In this document: one piece after another, positions 34,686-43,656 of the stretch
Position numbering within the stretch: the first letter of the stretch is position 1
Layout: each line of letters begins with the position of its first letter
DNA from: Natrinema hispanicum
GTDB taxonomy: Archaea; Halobacteriota; Halobacteria; Halobacteriales; Natrialbaceae
Length of the DNA stretch: 64,000 nucleotides
NCBI RefSeq assembly: GCF_004217335.1
Contig: NZ_SHMP01000005.1
Coordinates: 372,001 to 436,000, forward strand
Reading direction: 5' to 3'
Notes under the pieces: model-generated
Told to the model about the DNA's origin: nothing
Databases searched by the model: none
Seen by the model: the letters and a program-made list of their open reading frames with translations, nothing else
Position numbers and translations under genes: made by a program

Positions 34686-35117
34686 TCAGGTCTGGCTCTG
34701 ATAGAGGAGAACCAGGATGGCAAGTCCGATGAAGAAGTCTGGGAGAAACACAAACGCGCCGATATTTGGGCGAGGGCGGAAGCCGAAGACGTTGTGTACT
34801 AATGGATTTGACGTCCCCGCGTATAGAAGCAGCGCGAGGCTTAGCACAAGCAGGCTTGCTGTGTACTTGTTCGGAAGATCGCGATAGAGCTGCACGTATA
34901 TGACTGCAAGTACCACCAGCAACACGAGGTTTAGGGTTGTAAAGAAGACCTCCATCCGAATGAGCAGTTCAACCTGTGAGGACAGCGTCCTCGCCGGAGG
35001 ACCATGAGATGGAATTGATGTGGACAGTGTGACAACAAGTGCGATACCCGCTGCGATGATGGCACTCGCTACTGTCGTTCCAAGGGGACTCTCAATCCAG
35101 TTACGAATCATCATCAA
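34686..35117 (-). CDS. Haloarchaeal membrane protein paired with ArsR-type regulator
   Basis: A 143-residue protein with four predicted transmembrane helices (about 13-33, 52-73, 83-101 and 121-139). It overlaps the ArsR-type gene by 17 bases, so the two are cotranscribed. Such HTH plus small membrane protein pairs recur in haloarchaea, where the membrane partner may sense stress; the function here is unknown. Its GC content is visibly lower than the chromosome around it. Two further ATG codons at the start make the exact N-terminus uncertain by two residues. Confidence 0.72.
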   Translation of the reverse strand: MMMIRNWIESPLGTTVASAIIAAGIALVVTLSTSIPSHGPPARTLSSQVELLIRMEVFFTTLNLVLLVVLAVIYVQLYRDLPNKYTASLLVLSLALLLYAGTSNPLVHNVFGFRPRPNIGAFVFLPDFFIGLAILVLLYQSQT

Positions 35118-35391
35118 CTCCGGCCTGTTCCGCCACGTCTTCCATGATGTCGAGGTTGTTCATCATTCTGTTTGAGAGAAAGTACATCTGCCCGTAATTG
35201 TCACCCTCTGTGGTCACGATATTGTTCTCTTCGAGGATTTCGAGGTGGTGCTGCACTGTTTTGTAGCTCAGATCCAGGTCATTTGACAATTGATTGGTGT
35301 TCCGTGGCTGGTCGTTGAGTGCGCGGAGGATACGAAGCCGATTGCGGCCTCCACGAGACCCACCAATGAGCCACCAGAGCAACTGCCGCAT
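35101..35391 (-). CDS. ArsR-family winged-helix regulator
   Basis: A 96-residue DNA-binding protein covering one winged helix. RNRLRILRALNDQPRNTNQLSNDLDLSYKTVQHHL is the helix-turn-helix, with LSYKTVQHH as the recognition helix, followed by LEENNIVTTEGDNYGQMYFLS as the wing. No metal-binding Cys are seen, so metal sensing is unlikely. It is first in a two-gene operon with the membrane protein and probably controls it. Confidence 0.85.
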   Translation of the reverse strand: MRQLLWWLIGGSRGGRNRLRILRALNDQPRNTNQLSNDLDLSYKTVQHHLEILEENNIVTTEGDNYGQMYFLSNRMMNNLDIMEDVAEQAGVDDDS

Positions 35392-35459
35392 CTATCGAGT
35401 ATTCATTTGGTCGGTGCAAATACATTCTGTCTCGGTCCGAACGATGCCACTCCCCCGAA

Positions 35460-36608
35460 TTAGTCGCCAATCCAGGTGATAATTCGATCAGCGATTTCGC
35501 CGTTATTGTCGTCCTGCATCATGAGATGTGTATTTCCGGATATTCCTTCGTCTGGAAGGCTAAGCAGCGTCGATGCAGGATTTGTCTCTTCTGCGAGATC
35601 TGCAGTTGTCTGGGTCGCTTCCTTGCGACCAGCCTGTCCACGCCCGTCGACATAATCGCCATAAACACCCATAAACGGTGCATCACCACCCATCTCCGCC
35701 ACAGTTTGGGGGTCAGTCGGCGCGCCGACCGGCTCAACTGCGACGATCCGTTCAACGAGGTCAGGCACAGCCTGTGCGACTGCGAATCCGGATCCACCAC
35801 CTGCTGAATGGACGAGCAACATTGACGGACCAACACGATTGAGAAGTGCCTCTAAGGCGGCAGTCTCCTGAGGTGATGCGAACCGACTCCCACCGCCACC
35901 TCCAGTAGTCGACCCAGTCTGGGTTCCAGCTGTGGCAGTGGAATCCGCAGATGTGGAGTTCTGGTCGCCGCCACGTCCGCCCGTCTGGCCTCCACCTTGC
36001 CTACCGCCACCTCCGCCACCGGTGCTGACGTATGCGGGGAATGACGCAACGAGTTGGTCTACCGATTCGACCGGGTATCGAACGTCCTCGTACGGGTCAC
36101 CGACTTCAGGTCCGAACCCCCACGTCGGCCATGCTCGATCGATAGACCATCGAGAGAGTGACGCAGAGTCAGAGTTCTGGAGCGCACCAGTATCTAACCC
36201 GCCTGAATCAACGTTTCGAGGGGGATTGAATACATACACTGGGTGGCCAGCTTCGGCGAAGTACTCCATCCAGCCGCGTCGGTCGTCAGGTGTCGTCCGG
36301 TAAATGTACGGTGACAACCCGAGGCCGGGTACCATTACGACTGGTGACTTGTCGGTCGCCGTCTCAGGCCGTGTATATACGACTTCAGCACGTCCATCAA
36401 TGACCGTACTACTGCTTGTATCTGCGTTGCCGACGTAGAAATTTCCGAATGTCGGAGAGTCCTCATTCTGTCGTTCGGATTGTGGAGAGGTCTGTGTCTC
36501 TGTGTTCGATCCGCCGTTGTCAGCTATGCTATTACACCCTGCGATAGTCGCAGCAAGTGCGACTCCGGTTGCACGAAGAAACGCTTTCCGAGAGATGCCT
36601 GATGACAT
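35460..36608 (-). CDS. Lipoprotein alpha/beta hydrolase with Gly-rich insert
   Basis: A 382-residue protein. The N-terminus reads SRKAFLRATG then an Ala-rich stretch and lipobox TIAGC (Cys25), like a Tat lipoprotein but with RK instead of RR. The hydrolase core has VMVPGLGLSPYIYRTTP, then the nucleophile elbow LLVHSAGGGSG, and a late NTHLMMQDDN that supplies the His. An insertion of about 50 residues (about 195-245) is rich in Gly, Gln, Ser and Thr and is probably disordered. The family includes secreted esterases; the substrate is unknown. GC content is lower than that of flanking core genes. Confidence 0.78.
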   Translation of the reverse strand: MSSGISRKAFLRATGVALAATIAGCNSIADNGGSNTETQTSPQSERQNEDSPTFGNFYVGNADTSSSTVIDGRAEVVYTRPETATDKSPVVMVPGLGLSPYIYRTTPDDRRGWMEYFAEAGHPVYVFNPPRNVDSGGLDTGALQNSDSASLSRWSIDRAWPTWGFGPEVGDPYEDVRYPVESVDQLVASFPAYVSTGGGGGGRQGGGQTGGRGGDQNSTSADSTATAGTQTGSTTGGGGGSRFASPQETAALEALLNRVGPSMLLVHSAGGGSGFAVAQAVPDLVERIVAVEPVGAPTDPQTVAEMGGDAPFMGVYGDYVDGRGQAGRKEATQTTADLAEETNPASTLLSLPDEGISGNTHLMMQDDNNGEIADRIITWIGD

Positions 36609-37267
36609 ACAGATCGTACTGGCCAGCGAACTGACTTAGTCGATTGCCGAAATCGGCCACAGGTTAGGCACAAATTCATCCCAGCTTATGCAGAACCCTT
36701 GATACTGATAGAAGACAACAACTCAGAATAAAACACTGTGTCGCTCAGACCGTATGCATTGAGAACACCAGTCTCAACTTCTGAGGCGGCGGAGACGTCG
36801 CTCGACTCGCAGCTGTCGGCTCGGCCGCCACTCCGAGGGGGAGCTCAAGGCCGCCGAGGGACACGACGGTCTCACTGACGGTGCAGTTCGGCAGACCGTG
36901 GATCGTCTCGCAAACGAGGCAGATGTCGGTCGAGAATCAGCAGGGGACACGTGGCAGCGTCCATGACGGATACAGGTACCGAGCCACGGCTTTCGGGTTC
37001 TGCTACCGGTCGGGATAGAATCGACGTCAGTCCACCGGTTCGACATCGGATGTGCAGTCCGTTCGCGACACGGCCGTTGTGCGCTCGAGCGGGTGGAAAG
37101 TACCGGCGCGAACGGCGGGTGGTTGGAAAGAGCGGATGAAAACCGGAAGAAGAGAGTGAATAGAGCCGTGCCCGTCCTCGATGGTCAATGAGGACGCCAG
37201 CATGCAAACGGAGCCCCTTGTCTCGGCACGACCGGCCGCTGAATACCGCGGCTGGCAGCGACAGGAG
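36609..37267. other. Gene-poor gap with a decayed glycosyltransferase fragment
   Basis: A 659-base region. It holds the GT4 remnant at about 36797-36970. To its left (36609-36780) the DNA is AT-rich. To its right (36971-37267) no gene is supported on either strand. Confidence 0.5.
36797..36970 (-). pseudogene. Fragment of a family 4 glycosyltransferase gene (C-terminal part)
   Basis: This stretch aligns almost without break to 27437-27615, the C-terminal coding region of the GT4 gene in this window. Shared blocks include CGGCCGCC, GCCGCCGAGG, CACTGACGGT.CAGTTCG, ATCGTCTCGC and GTCGGTCGAG. Small indels and the lack of the rest of the gene show it is dead. It implies a second GT4 gene once stood here, or that a duplicated segment was inserted and decayed. 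Confidence 0.7.
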
Positions 37268-38275
37268 TTAATTGTCTGCCGGCGTGAGCGCCAGCGTGAT
37301 CGCCTCGTCCGCACCGTCGATCGTGACGGTCGTCCCCGCGGACGTGTACCCGTCAGCCTTCGCGGTGACCATGTACGTCCCGTCGCCGCGTTCGAACGTT
37401 GCCTTGCCATCGTCACCGACCGGTTTCTCCTCGCTCGAGCCCAAGATGACGGTGTCTTCCGCGACGTCGACGGTTGCGTTCTCGATCGCGGTGCCGTTCT
37501 CGTCTTCGACGGTCACCGCAAGCGTGTGCGTCCCATCGCTATCGTCGGTGTCGTCGTCGGCTTGGGTCTGTTGCTCGAGCGTTAGCGTGATCGTCTGGTC
37601 TGCACCATCGACCTGAACGGGCTTCTCTGTGGTTTTGTAGCCGTCCGCGTCCGCAGTAACTGCGTACTCGCCGTCCTCGAGTGTGAATTCCGTCTCGCCG
37701 TTCTCGTCGACCGATTTTGAGACGCTCGATCCGGACCCTGAGTCGACGGTGACGGTAGCGTTGTCGATCGCAGTGCCGGTCTGTGATTCCACGATCGCCG
37801 TCAATACGTGCGATTCGTCGGTACTGGTCTCGTTGTTGCCGTCCGTGGTGTCTGTGCTGTCGGTTCCGTCTGTCTGGGAGTCCGTGGTATCAGATTCGTC
37901 GGTCTGAGAGTCCGTGTCGTCAGATCCGTCGGCCTGAGTATCTGTATTATCAGTCCCGCCGGTCTGGGTGTCTGTATTGTCAGCACCGTCCACCTCTCCT
38001 GTTTCGTCGGCTGTTCCACCGGCCCCATCGGTATCGGTCACATCGCCATCGCCTACCGAGTCGCTGTCGGCCGTGTCGCCACCGTCGTTGGCCGGCTGTT
38101 GGGCATCGTCGATCCTGTCGCTGACCGAGCCGACGGCGCTGCTGACGGACGCACCGCTTGCGGCGAGTACCAGGCCAGCCAGCAGGAACACGATGCCACA
38201 GACGGTAAGCAGGATCTGGACGCTACGCTGAATCGATCGGGTCTCCGTTCGGCTACGTTGGGCATTGCGGCGCAT
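37268..38275 (-). CDS. Membrane-anchored surface protein with Thr/Asp-rich stalk and two carboxypeptidase-regulatory-like domains
   Basis: A 335-residue protein. An N-terminal basic segment and single hydrophobic helix (about 21-46) anchor it. Residues about 60-150 are a low-complexity stalk of Thr, Asp, Ser, Gln and Gly with repeated TDSQTD-like units, a probable O-glycosylation region. Two homologous beta-sandwich domains follow (about 155-235 and 245-335), each with a GTAI(D/E)NATV strand and a DGY(K/T) segment, as in CarboxypepD_reg/PEGA-like domains. It may bind or display glycan; no catalytic residues are seen. Confidence 0.75.
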   Translation of the reverse strand: MRRNAQRSRTETRSIQRSVQILLTVCGIVFLLAGLVLAASGASVSSAVGSVSDRIDDAQQPANDGGDTADSDSVGDGDVTDTDGAGGTADETGEVDGADNTDTQTGGTDNTDTQADGSDDTDSQTDESDTTDSQTDGTDSTDTTDGNNETSTDESHVLTAIVESQTGTAIDNATVTVDSGSGSSVSKSVDENGETEFTLEDGEYAVTADADGYKTTEKPVQVDGADQTITLTLEQQTQADDDTDDSDGTHTLAVTVEDENGTAIENATVDVAEDTVILGSSEEKPVGDDGKATFERGDGTYMVTAKADGYTSAGTTVTIDGADEAITLALTPADN

Positions 38276-38774
38276 TATGAATAATTTCGGACTTGAGAGA
38301 CAGTATCAGTACGTTACACACCCATCGGCTCGCCGACCGACGGGACCGTCGGTGGGACCCGGTCAGTAGACAACCAGTCGGCCGTCTCCACACTCCTGGT
38401 CTCGGTCACTGTCGAGACCGGGATGCCATCCGGACGATACCGATCTGACCGGCCGCTCGAGGAGCGCTGTTGGCTATGCCGTGCGTCAGACACAGGTCTG
38501 CGAGATTTCATTAGGCGACGATTCTACTGTTTGGCGGTTCACTATAGGGTCCATAAATCCGTTTCATACGGCCTGTTGGTCCGAATCTCCCGTAGACTTG
38601 CAGAACGGGTCGCGGGCGTCCCAAACTGAGTTACAGACGTCCGTCTCACTCGCGGGCCACGAGCGTGTCATCGCCGTCGGTGTCGATCGACGGGTGCGCG
38701 GTTCGGAGCGTCCCGTAAGCGAGACCTGCGGACGATGCGGCCGATTGTCAATCGTTTCAGTTGTTACTCGAGAG
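38276..38774. other. Intergenic region upstream of the surface protein
   Basis: A 499-base region. Some AT-rich sequence near 38510-38565 could hold the promoter for the minus-strand surface protein. No gene with haloarchaeal composition is seen on either strand. Confidence 0.4.
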
Positions 38775-39602
38775 CTATGCTGCAGTAACTTTCTCGAGGA
38801 AGTTGGCCGTCACCCGATTGAACGCACGCGGCCGATCCAGATTGACCAGATGGCCCGAGTCGGACAGTTCCACTCGCGTGCCGTCGGCAACGTCCGTGGC
38901 GATCTGAGAGCCCTGTCGCTTGACGAGCGGAGCCTCCTGGTCGCCGTGGACGACGAGCGTCGGCGTCTCGACGCCGGTTAACTCGGGCGGGTCGTACTGA
39001 TAGAGCGCATCGAAGATCTTCCGATACTCCGCCGCTGAGATGTCGCCGACGCCGTCGATCGCTTCGGCTCTGACGTCGGGATCGACAGACAACCACCGCT
39101 TGCCAGTCGTCGCTTGAATCGACTGGAGCATCGACTGGAAGGTCCCCGTCGAGCCCGACAGCGACAGCGACGTCGTGAGCGCCGGCAGCGGCGACCACAA
39201 CGATTTCATCGCCGTCGGAAGTTCGACCGGCGGCATCGATCGCACCGCCCCGCCCAAGATCGCGGCCGAGGCGTTGGCTGGATGACGATCCAGAAACTCC
39301 TGGACGACCATCGACCCGAGCGAGAGCCCACAGAGGATCGGTTGGTCGCCCTCGAGGCGAGAGAGCAGCGCCTCGAGGTCGTCGGTAAAGAGTTCGATCG
39401 AGTACTGGTCGGCGTCGGTCGCGCCGGTACTGCCGTGGCCGCGAACGTCGAGTGTGACGACCCGATACTCGTCGGCGAAGTGATCGACCTGTGGCTCCCA
39501 GGCCGTCCCGTCCATCCACCCGCCGTGGACGAACACCAGCGGCCGGCCGTCGCCGCTCGTCTGATAGTGGATGGTCCCGTCGTCGAGCTCGAGTGCAGCC
39601 AT
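38775..39602 (-). CDS. Alpha/beta hydrolase
   Basis: A 275-residue cytoplasmic hydrolase. The oxyanion segment VFVHGGWMDG is followed by LDVRGHGSTGAT, the nucleophile elbow GLSLGSM (Ser94), an Asp in LVVHGDQEAPLV, and the catalytic His in SGHLVNLDRP. It resembles the 3-oxoadipate enol-lactonase and epoxide-hydrolase-like branch; the substrate is not known. A TTCTAAGA TATA-like box lies about 30 bases before the ATG. It converges with nothing nearby and stands alone. Confidence 0.88.
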   Translation of the reverse strand: MAALELDDGTIHYQTSGDGRPLVFVHGGWMDGTAWEPQVDHFADEYRVVTLDVRGHGSTGATDADQYSIELFTDDLEALLSRLEGDQPILCGLSLGSMVVQEFLDRHPANASAAILGGAVRSMPPVELPTAMKSLWSPLPALTTSLSLSGSTGTFQSMLQSIQATTGKRWLSVDPDVRAEAIDGVGDISAAEYRKIFDALYQYDPPELTGVETPTLVVHGDQEAPLVKRQGSQIATDVADGTRVELSDSGHLVNLDRPRAFNRVTANFLEKVTAA

Positions 39603-39707
39603 ACATAGGCTGGGAGCCGCTCGCTCTTAGAATACCGGGTTGCGTTCGCACGGGCTGAGAAACGGGCGACTAGTTCGCTCACCGCCTCGCACAGTCGGGA
39701 CCGACCC

Positions 39708-41327
39708 CTACTCTGTCCCCAGCCAGCGGTCCCAGACCGAGTCGAACTCCGACTCGTCTTCGGAGATGCGATCCCACGCCGCGAGACCGCGTTCCTCGCG
39801 GGAGCCAGGAACGGTGTTGTCGAGGACCAGTGCCGCGAGTCCGCCGATAGCCATCCCGGTCGATCCGATGATGTAGATCGTGTCGATGACGGCCTGTGCC
39901 GCGGCTTCGATCGCGGTTGCGGCGGCCGTGTTCGCCAAGCCGGTCGCACCGATCATGGCCTCGAGGCCGACGGCCTCGCGGAACGCGATCGGACTCTCGA
40001 AGTTGCCCATGTACGCCGGGATCGCCAACCCGACGAAGAGGGCAAAGCCGATGATGAAGGTGTTTCTCGAGGAGGCGAGATCGACGTGACGCAGGTTCGA
40101 GATGCCGACGGCGACGATCTGGCCGAACATCGCAATAAAGAGTCCGCCAACGATGGGATCGGGGATCGTCGCGATCAACTGCCCGAAATAACCGATGAAA
40201 CCGACGAACAGCATGACGACGGCACCGATCTGGACGACGTACCGAGAGGCGACGCCGGTCAGGCCGATCGCGCCGATATTTTCAGAGTACGACGTCGAGC
40301 CGCCGGTTCCCATGATGCCCGAGAAGACGTTCATCAACCCTTCCATGCCGATACCGTGGTTGATCCGCTTCTCGCTTGGCGCGCCCGCACCCGAGATGTT
40401 CGCCACTGCGTAATAGTCGCCGATGCTCTCGACGATCGATGCCAACACGCCGGCGAACATTCCGATGACGAACGCCGTCGTAATCTCTGGGACACCCCAC
40501 TGGAAGGGATAGATCGGCAGCAGCGGCCGGGTGTTCGCGACCGCTCCGAGGTTGACGTAGCCCGGATGATCGCTTCCGAGGACGGGATCGATCGACAGCG
40601 GACCGAGCGTCAGGTCGGCGATCGACACCGGGCCCAACGTCACGTCAAGCGAGAGAGCTGCGGCGACGACCCACGCGATGACCAGCGCCAGAATGACCGG
40701 ATAGAGCCGGAACGCCTTGTGTCGAACGTCGAGATATTGCGAAAAGAGTAGAATGAGGCCAAGCGTGAGTCCAAGCAGCCACCAGCTCTGATTCGCCGTG
40801 GTGATCTGGGGGGCATTGAACAACGATAGCCCGATCAGCGCGATCGTCGGCGCGATGACCACCGGCGAGAGGAGCCGGCGGAGTTTCCCGACCAGTCCGA
40901 AATAACCCATCGCGACCTCGACCACTGCAGCCACGATGATCGCCCCCTGTAACTGCAACAGCGCGGCCTGCCAGCCCGGCTGTCCCGAGACGCCGCCGGC
41001 GGTCACGACGCCGACGATGGCAAGCGCCGGCGCAAGCATCGAGAACGGCGCACCCTGGACGATCGGATACCGGTTCCCGAACGTCGTCTGAGCGAGCGTC
41101 GCGATCCCCGAGACGACGAAGAACGTCCCGATGAACCGGGCAGTCACGGCAGGCGGCATCCCCATCGCGCCGGCCAGGATCAGCGGCACCGCGATGTTCG
41201 CACCAACCATTGTCAGATAGTGCTGGACCCCGAGCACTATCGATTCACCCAGCGGTGGCTTGTCGTCGATTCCGTATTCGATCGCATCACCGACGGACTC
41301 GTCGGCGACTTGCTCATCCCCCGTCAT
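39708..41327 (-). CDS. NCS2-family uracil/xanthine permease
   Basis: A 539-residue permease with about 14 transmembrane helices. It opens with the family motif QHYLTMVGANIAVPLIL, and later carries the short beta-strand/transport-core motifs (TTFGNRYPIVQGAPFS, then GTGGSTSYSENIGAIGLTGVASR). It takes up uracil, xanthine or uric acid by cation symport. The 30 residues before the first helix and after the last one are acidic and cytoplasmic. Specificity cannot be fixed here. It stands between the alpha/beta hydrolase and the ChlI/ChlD-like gene. Confidence 0.92.
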   Translation of the reverse strand: MTGDEQVADESVGDAIEYGIDDKPPLGESIVLGVQHYLTMVGANIAVPLILAGAMGMPPAVTARFIGTFFVVSGIATLAQTTFGNRYPIVQGAPFSMLAPALAIVGVVTAGGVSGQPGWQAALLQLQGAIIVAAVVEVAMGYFGLVGKLRRLLSPVVIAPTIALIGLSLFNAPQITTANQSWWLLGLTLGLILLFSQYLDVRHKAFRLYPVILALVIAWVVAAALSLDVTLGPVSIADLTLGPLSIDPVLGSDHPGYVNLGAVANTRPLLPIYPFQWGVPEITTAFVIGMFAGVLASIVESIGDYYAVANISGAGAPSEKRINHGIGMEGLMNVFSGIMGTGGSTSYSENIGAIGLTGVASRYVVQIGAVVMLFVGFIGYFGQLIATIPDPIVGGLFIAMFGQIVAVGISNLRHVDLASSRNTFIIGFALFVGLAIPAYMGNFESPIAFREAVGLEAMIGATGLANTAAATAIEAAAQAVIDTIYIIGSTGMAIGGLAALVLDNTVPGSREERGLAAWDRISEDESEFDSVWDRWLGTE

Positions 41328-41408
41328 CGATTTCCGTCGGATACCAGCCGAGGTGCGTTCAAAGGGGTGTTGATCCGTCCGCCTCTCGTTTCGGGCAGTT
41401 GTCCTGTT

Positions 41409-43622
41409 TTACGACCGCTGACTCTCGTCGGCCGCTCGTTCGGCGGCCGCCCGGACCCGCTCGACCGACAGCCTCGAGAGATCGACTACGTCTCCCTCGG
41501 TCTCGCTCGCGACGAGGTCCGAGAGGCCGGCACGGGAGTCATCGCCGGCGTCGACGACGACCACCCGCGTGTCGTCCGTTGCGAGCGCACGGGCTGCCTT
41601 GCGAGTCGCCGCTGTCGGGCTCCCATCGGCGACGTTCGCCCGACCGTCGGTGACGAGAACGACGACCGCAGCGTCGGTGTCGGCGCCGTCAATGACTTGT
41701 CTCGAGGTCTCCAGACCCGCCGGCAGGGGCGTTCGATCGCCCGAGGGCAGATCCTTGAGATGGCGGGCAGCCAGCGAGACGCTGTCGGTCGGCGGCAGCA
41801 AGACGTCGGCGTCTTCGCCGGCGAAGGCGACGAACGCGACTTGATCGCGGTGTTCGTAGCTGTCGCGCAGTAACTCGAGGACGACGCCCTTGGCGGTGCG
41901 CATCGCCGGGCGCATCGAGGCGCTGGCGTCGACGGCGAAGACGATGGTCACCGACGTTTCGCCGGCCCGAACCGACTGCCGGAGGTCCTGTTTTTCGACG
42001 CGTGACTCACCGCGGGCTGCCGCCGATCGAACCGACGCTGCCGCGTCGATCGATCCCTCGCCCGAGGCGGGTTCGGTACGGACGCGCGCACCACGGTTGT
42101 CCGTGCTCGGTGCCGTGCTCGCCCGTGATCCCGTCGCAGTCGGGCCCTCGCTGCCCTCGACGGTCGCCGTCTCGAGGTCCGGTGCGACTGCTTCACCGAT
42201 CCCAGCGCGTTGCTGGCCGGGGACGAGTGGCTGGGCGGTTTCGTCTTCGTCGTCCCCGTCGTCGGACGAGTCGTCTGATTCGGACTCGGAATCGCGCTCG
42301 CTCGAGTCGTTGTCCGACCGCCCGTCGCCGGTTTCAGCCGGAGACTGGTTCGCGGAGGCCGGTTGCTCCCCGCGCTCCGGTCGCTGTTCAGGCCCGTCGT
42401 CACTCTCGTCGCCATCGCCGCCACCGCTCGAGTCGTCACCGTCGGCCCCATCGCTGCCGTCGTCTGATCCCTCGCGCCCGCCGTCCTCGTCTCCATCTCC
42501 AGGTTCGGGTTCTGGCTCGCTTTCGTCACCGTCGTCACCGTTGTCCCCGTCAGTGTCGTCTCCATCCCCCTCGCCATCGTCGTCGGGCGACTCCTCATCG
42601 AAGCGGTCCTCGAGCAGGTCGTCGAGATCCGGTTCGTCCTCGAAGGGCGTGCTCCGAAGCCGGTGGGGAAGCGTGTACGTCGCGGCCTCGTGGACGTCCG
42701 ACTCGATGACTGTCTCGCGACCCTCGAGTGCGGCCAGCGTCATGGCGGTTCGGGCCGTTGCGACGTCGCCGCGGTGGCCGTCGACGCCAGCTGCGAGACA
42801 GAGATCAGCGATTTCGGCTTTGAAGTCGGCGGGAAGGTCGACGCTCGAGAGGCGCTCGCGGGCCGCGGCCAACTCCTCGCGCAAGGCGTCGACCTCGTCG
42901 GCGTACGCCGTTGCGGGATCTGGATCACTCTCTCCCTCGAGTGCGCGATCGATGATTTCGACGCGGTCGTCGATCTCGCGACTGCCCTCGACGGTGGCCT
43001 GTAGCGCAAAGCGATCCCGTAGCTGGGGCCGAAGATCACCCTCCTCGGGGTTCATCGTCCCGATCAGGGTAAAGTCCGCGGGATGGGAGACGCTGATGCC
43101 GTCGCGTTCGACGGTGTTGATGCCGCTGGCAGCCGAATCAAGGATGACGTCCACGAGGTGGTCGTCCAGCAGGTTGACCTCGTCGACATAGAGGATGCCG
43201 CGGTTGGCGCGGGCCAGCAGGCCGGGATCGAAGTCGGCCTCGCCGGCCAGCGCGTCTTCGACCGAGAGAGTACCGACGACTCGATCTCGCGTCGCACCCA
43301 GCGGCAGGGTCACGAGCGGCACGGGCCGCGTCTCGACCGGGAGGTCTGCAGGATCGCGGTCGCGGCAGTCGTCACACTGCTGGCTCGAGTCGTCGGGCGA
43401 ACAGCCATACGGGCAGTCGGCGACGGCCCGCTGCTCGGGCAGGAGATCGACGAGCGCTCGCACCGCAGTCGACTTCGCGGTCCCTTTCTCGCCCGTGATC
43501 AAGGCTCCGTCGAGGCCGTCGTTGGCCGCGACGGCGAGTAACACTCGTTTCAGCTCCTCCTGTCCGACGATCGCCGGAAAGGGGAGTGACGACAGCTTTT
43601 TGCCCCCGGCGTTTGCAACCAT
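41409..43622 (-). CDS. Fused ChlI/ChlD-type AAA+/VWA chelatase subunit, probable cobaltochelatase partner
   Basis: A 737-residue protein combining two chelatase subunits. Residues about 14-330 are a ChlI-like AAA+ domain with Walker A GEKGTAKST (44-52), a Walker B-type ILYVDEVNLL and sensor GTMNPEEGDLRPQ. An insert after Walker A has four Cys (70, 74, 83, 86). Residues about 330-480 are a highly acidic low-complexity linker. Residues about 550-737 are a VWA domain with the MIDAS motif DASAS. Together with CobN, encoded divergently 34 bases away, it should drive cobalt insertion into the corrin ring. Similar fusions are known in archaea. Confidence 0.88.
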   Translation of the reverse strand: MVANAGGKKLSSLPFPAIVGQEELKRVLLAVAANDGLDGALITGEKGTAKSTAVRALVDLLPEQRAVADCPYGCSPDDSSQQCDDCRDRDPADLPVETRPVPLVTLPLGATRDRVVGTLSVEDALAGEADFDPGLLARANRGILYVDEVNLLDDHLVDVILDSAASGINTVERDGISVSHPADFTLIGTMNPEEGDLRPQLRDRFALQATVEGSREIDDRVEIIDRALEGESDPDPATAYADEVDALREELAAARERLSSVDLPADFKAEIADLCLAAGVDGHRGDVATARTAMTLAALEGRETVIESDVHEAATYTLPHRLRSTPFEDEPDLDDLLEDRFDEESPDDDGEGDGDDTDGDNGDDGDESEPEPEPGDGDEDGGREGSDDGSDGADGDDSSGGGDGDESDDGPEQRPERGEQPASANQSPAETGDGRSDNDSSERDSESESDDSSDDGDDEDETAQPLVPGQQRAGIGEAVAPDLETATVEGSEGPTATGSRASTAPSTDNRGARVRTEPASGEGSIDAAASVRSAAARGESRVEKQDLRQSVRAGETSVTIVFAVDASASMRPAMRTAKGVVLELLRDSYEHRDQVAFVAFAGEDADVLLPPTDSVSLAARHLKDLPSGDRTPLPAGLETSRQVIDGADTDAAVVVLVTDGRANVADGSPTAATRKAARALATDDTRVVVVDAGDDSRAGLSDLVASETEGDVVDLSRLSVERVRAAAERAADESQRS

Positions 43623-43656
43623 ACTTGCGCTAATACAATAGAGGTTTAAAAGTACG
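43623..43656. promoter_or_regulatory. Compact divergent promoter of the chelatase genes
   Basis: Only 34 bases separate two start codons. The palindrome TTTAAA (43645-43650) is centred 26 bases from the minus-strand ATG at 43622. CTAATACA (43630-43637) is about 24 bases from the plus-strand ATG at 43657. Each promoter thus lies partly over the other's leader, so the two transcripts should be leaderless and mutually linked. Confidence 0.5.

Noticed and set aside
41890..43191. Long plus-strand open frame of 433 codons, very rich in Ser
   Set aside because: It is antisense to the ChlI/ChlD-like gene. Its Ser runs are the complement of the acidic Asp/Glu/Gly linker, and the opposite strand has clear AAA+ and VWA motifs.
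43623..43656. Cobalamin riboswitch before cobN
   Set aside because: Only 34 bases separate the divergent starts, too short for the aptamer, and the transcripts appear leaderless.
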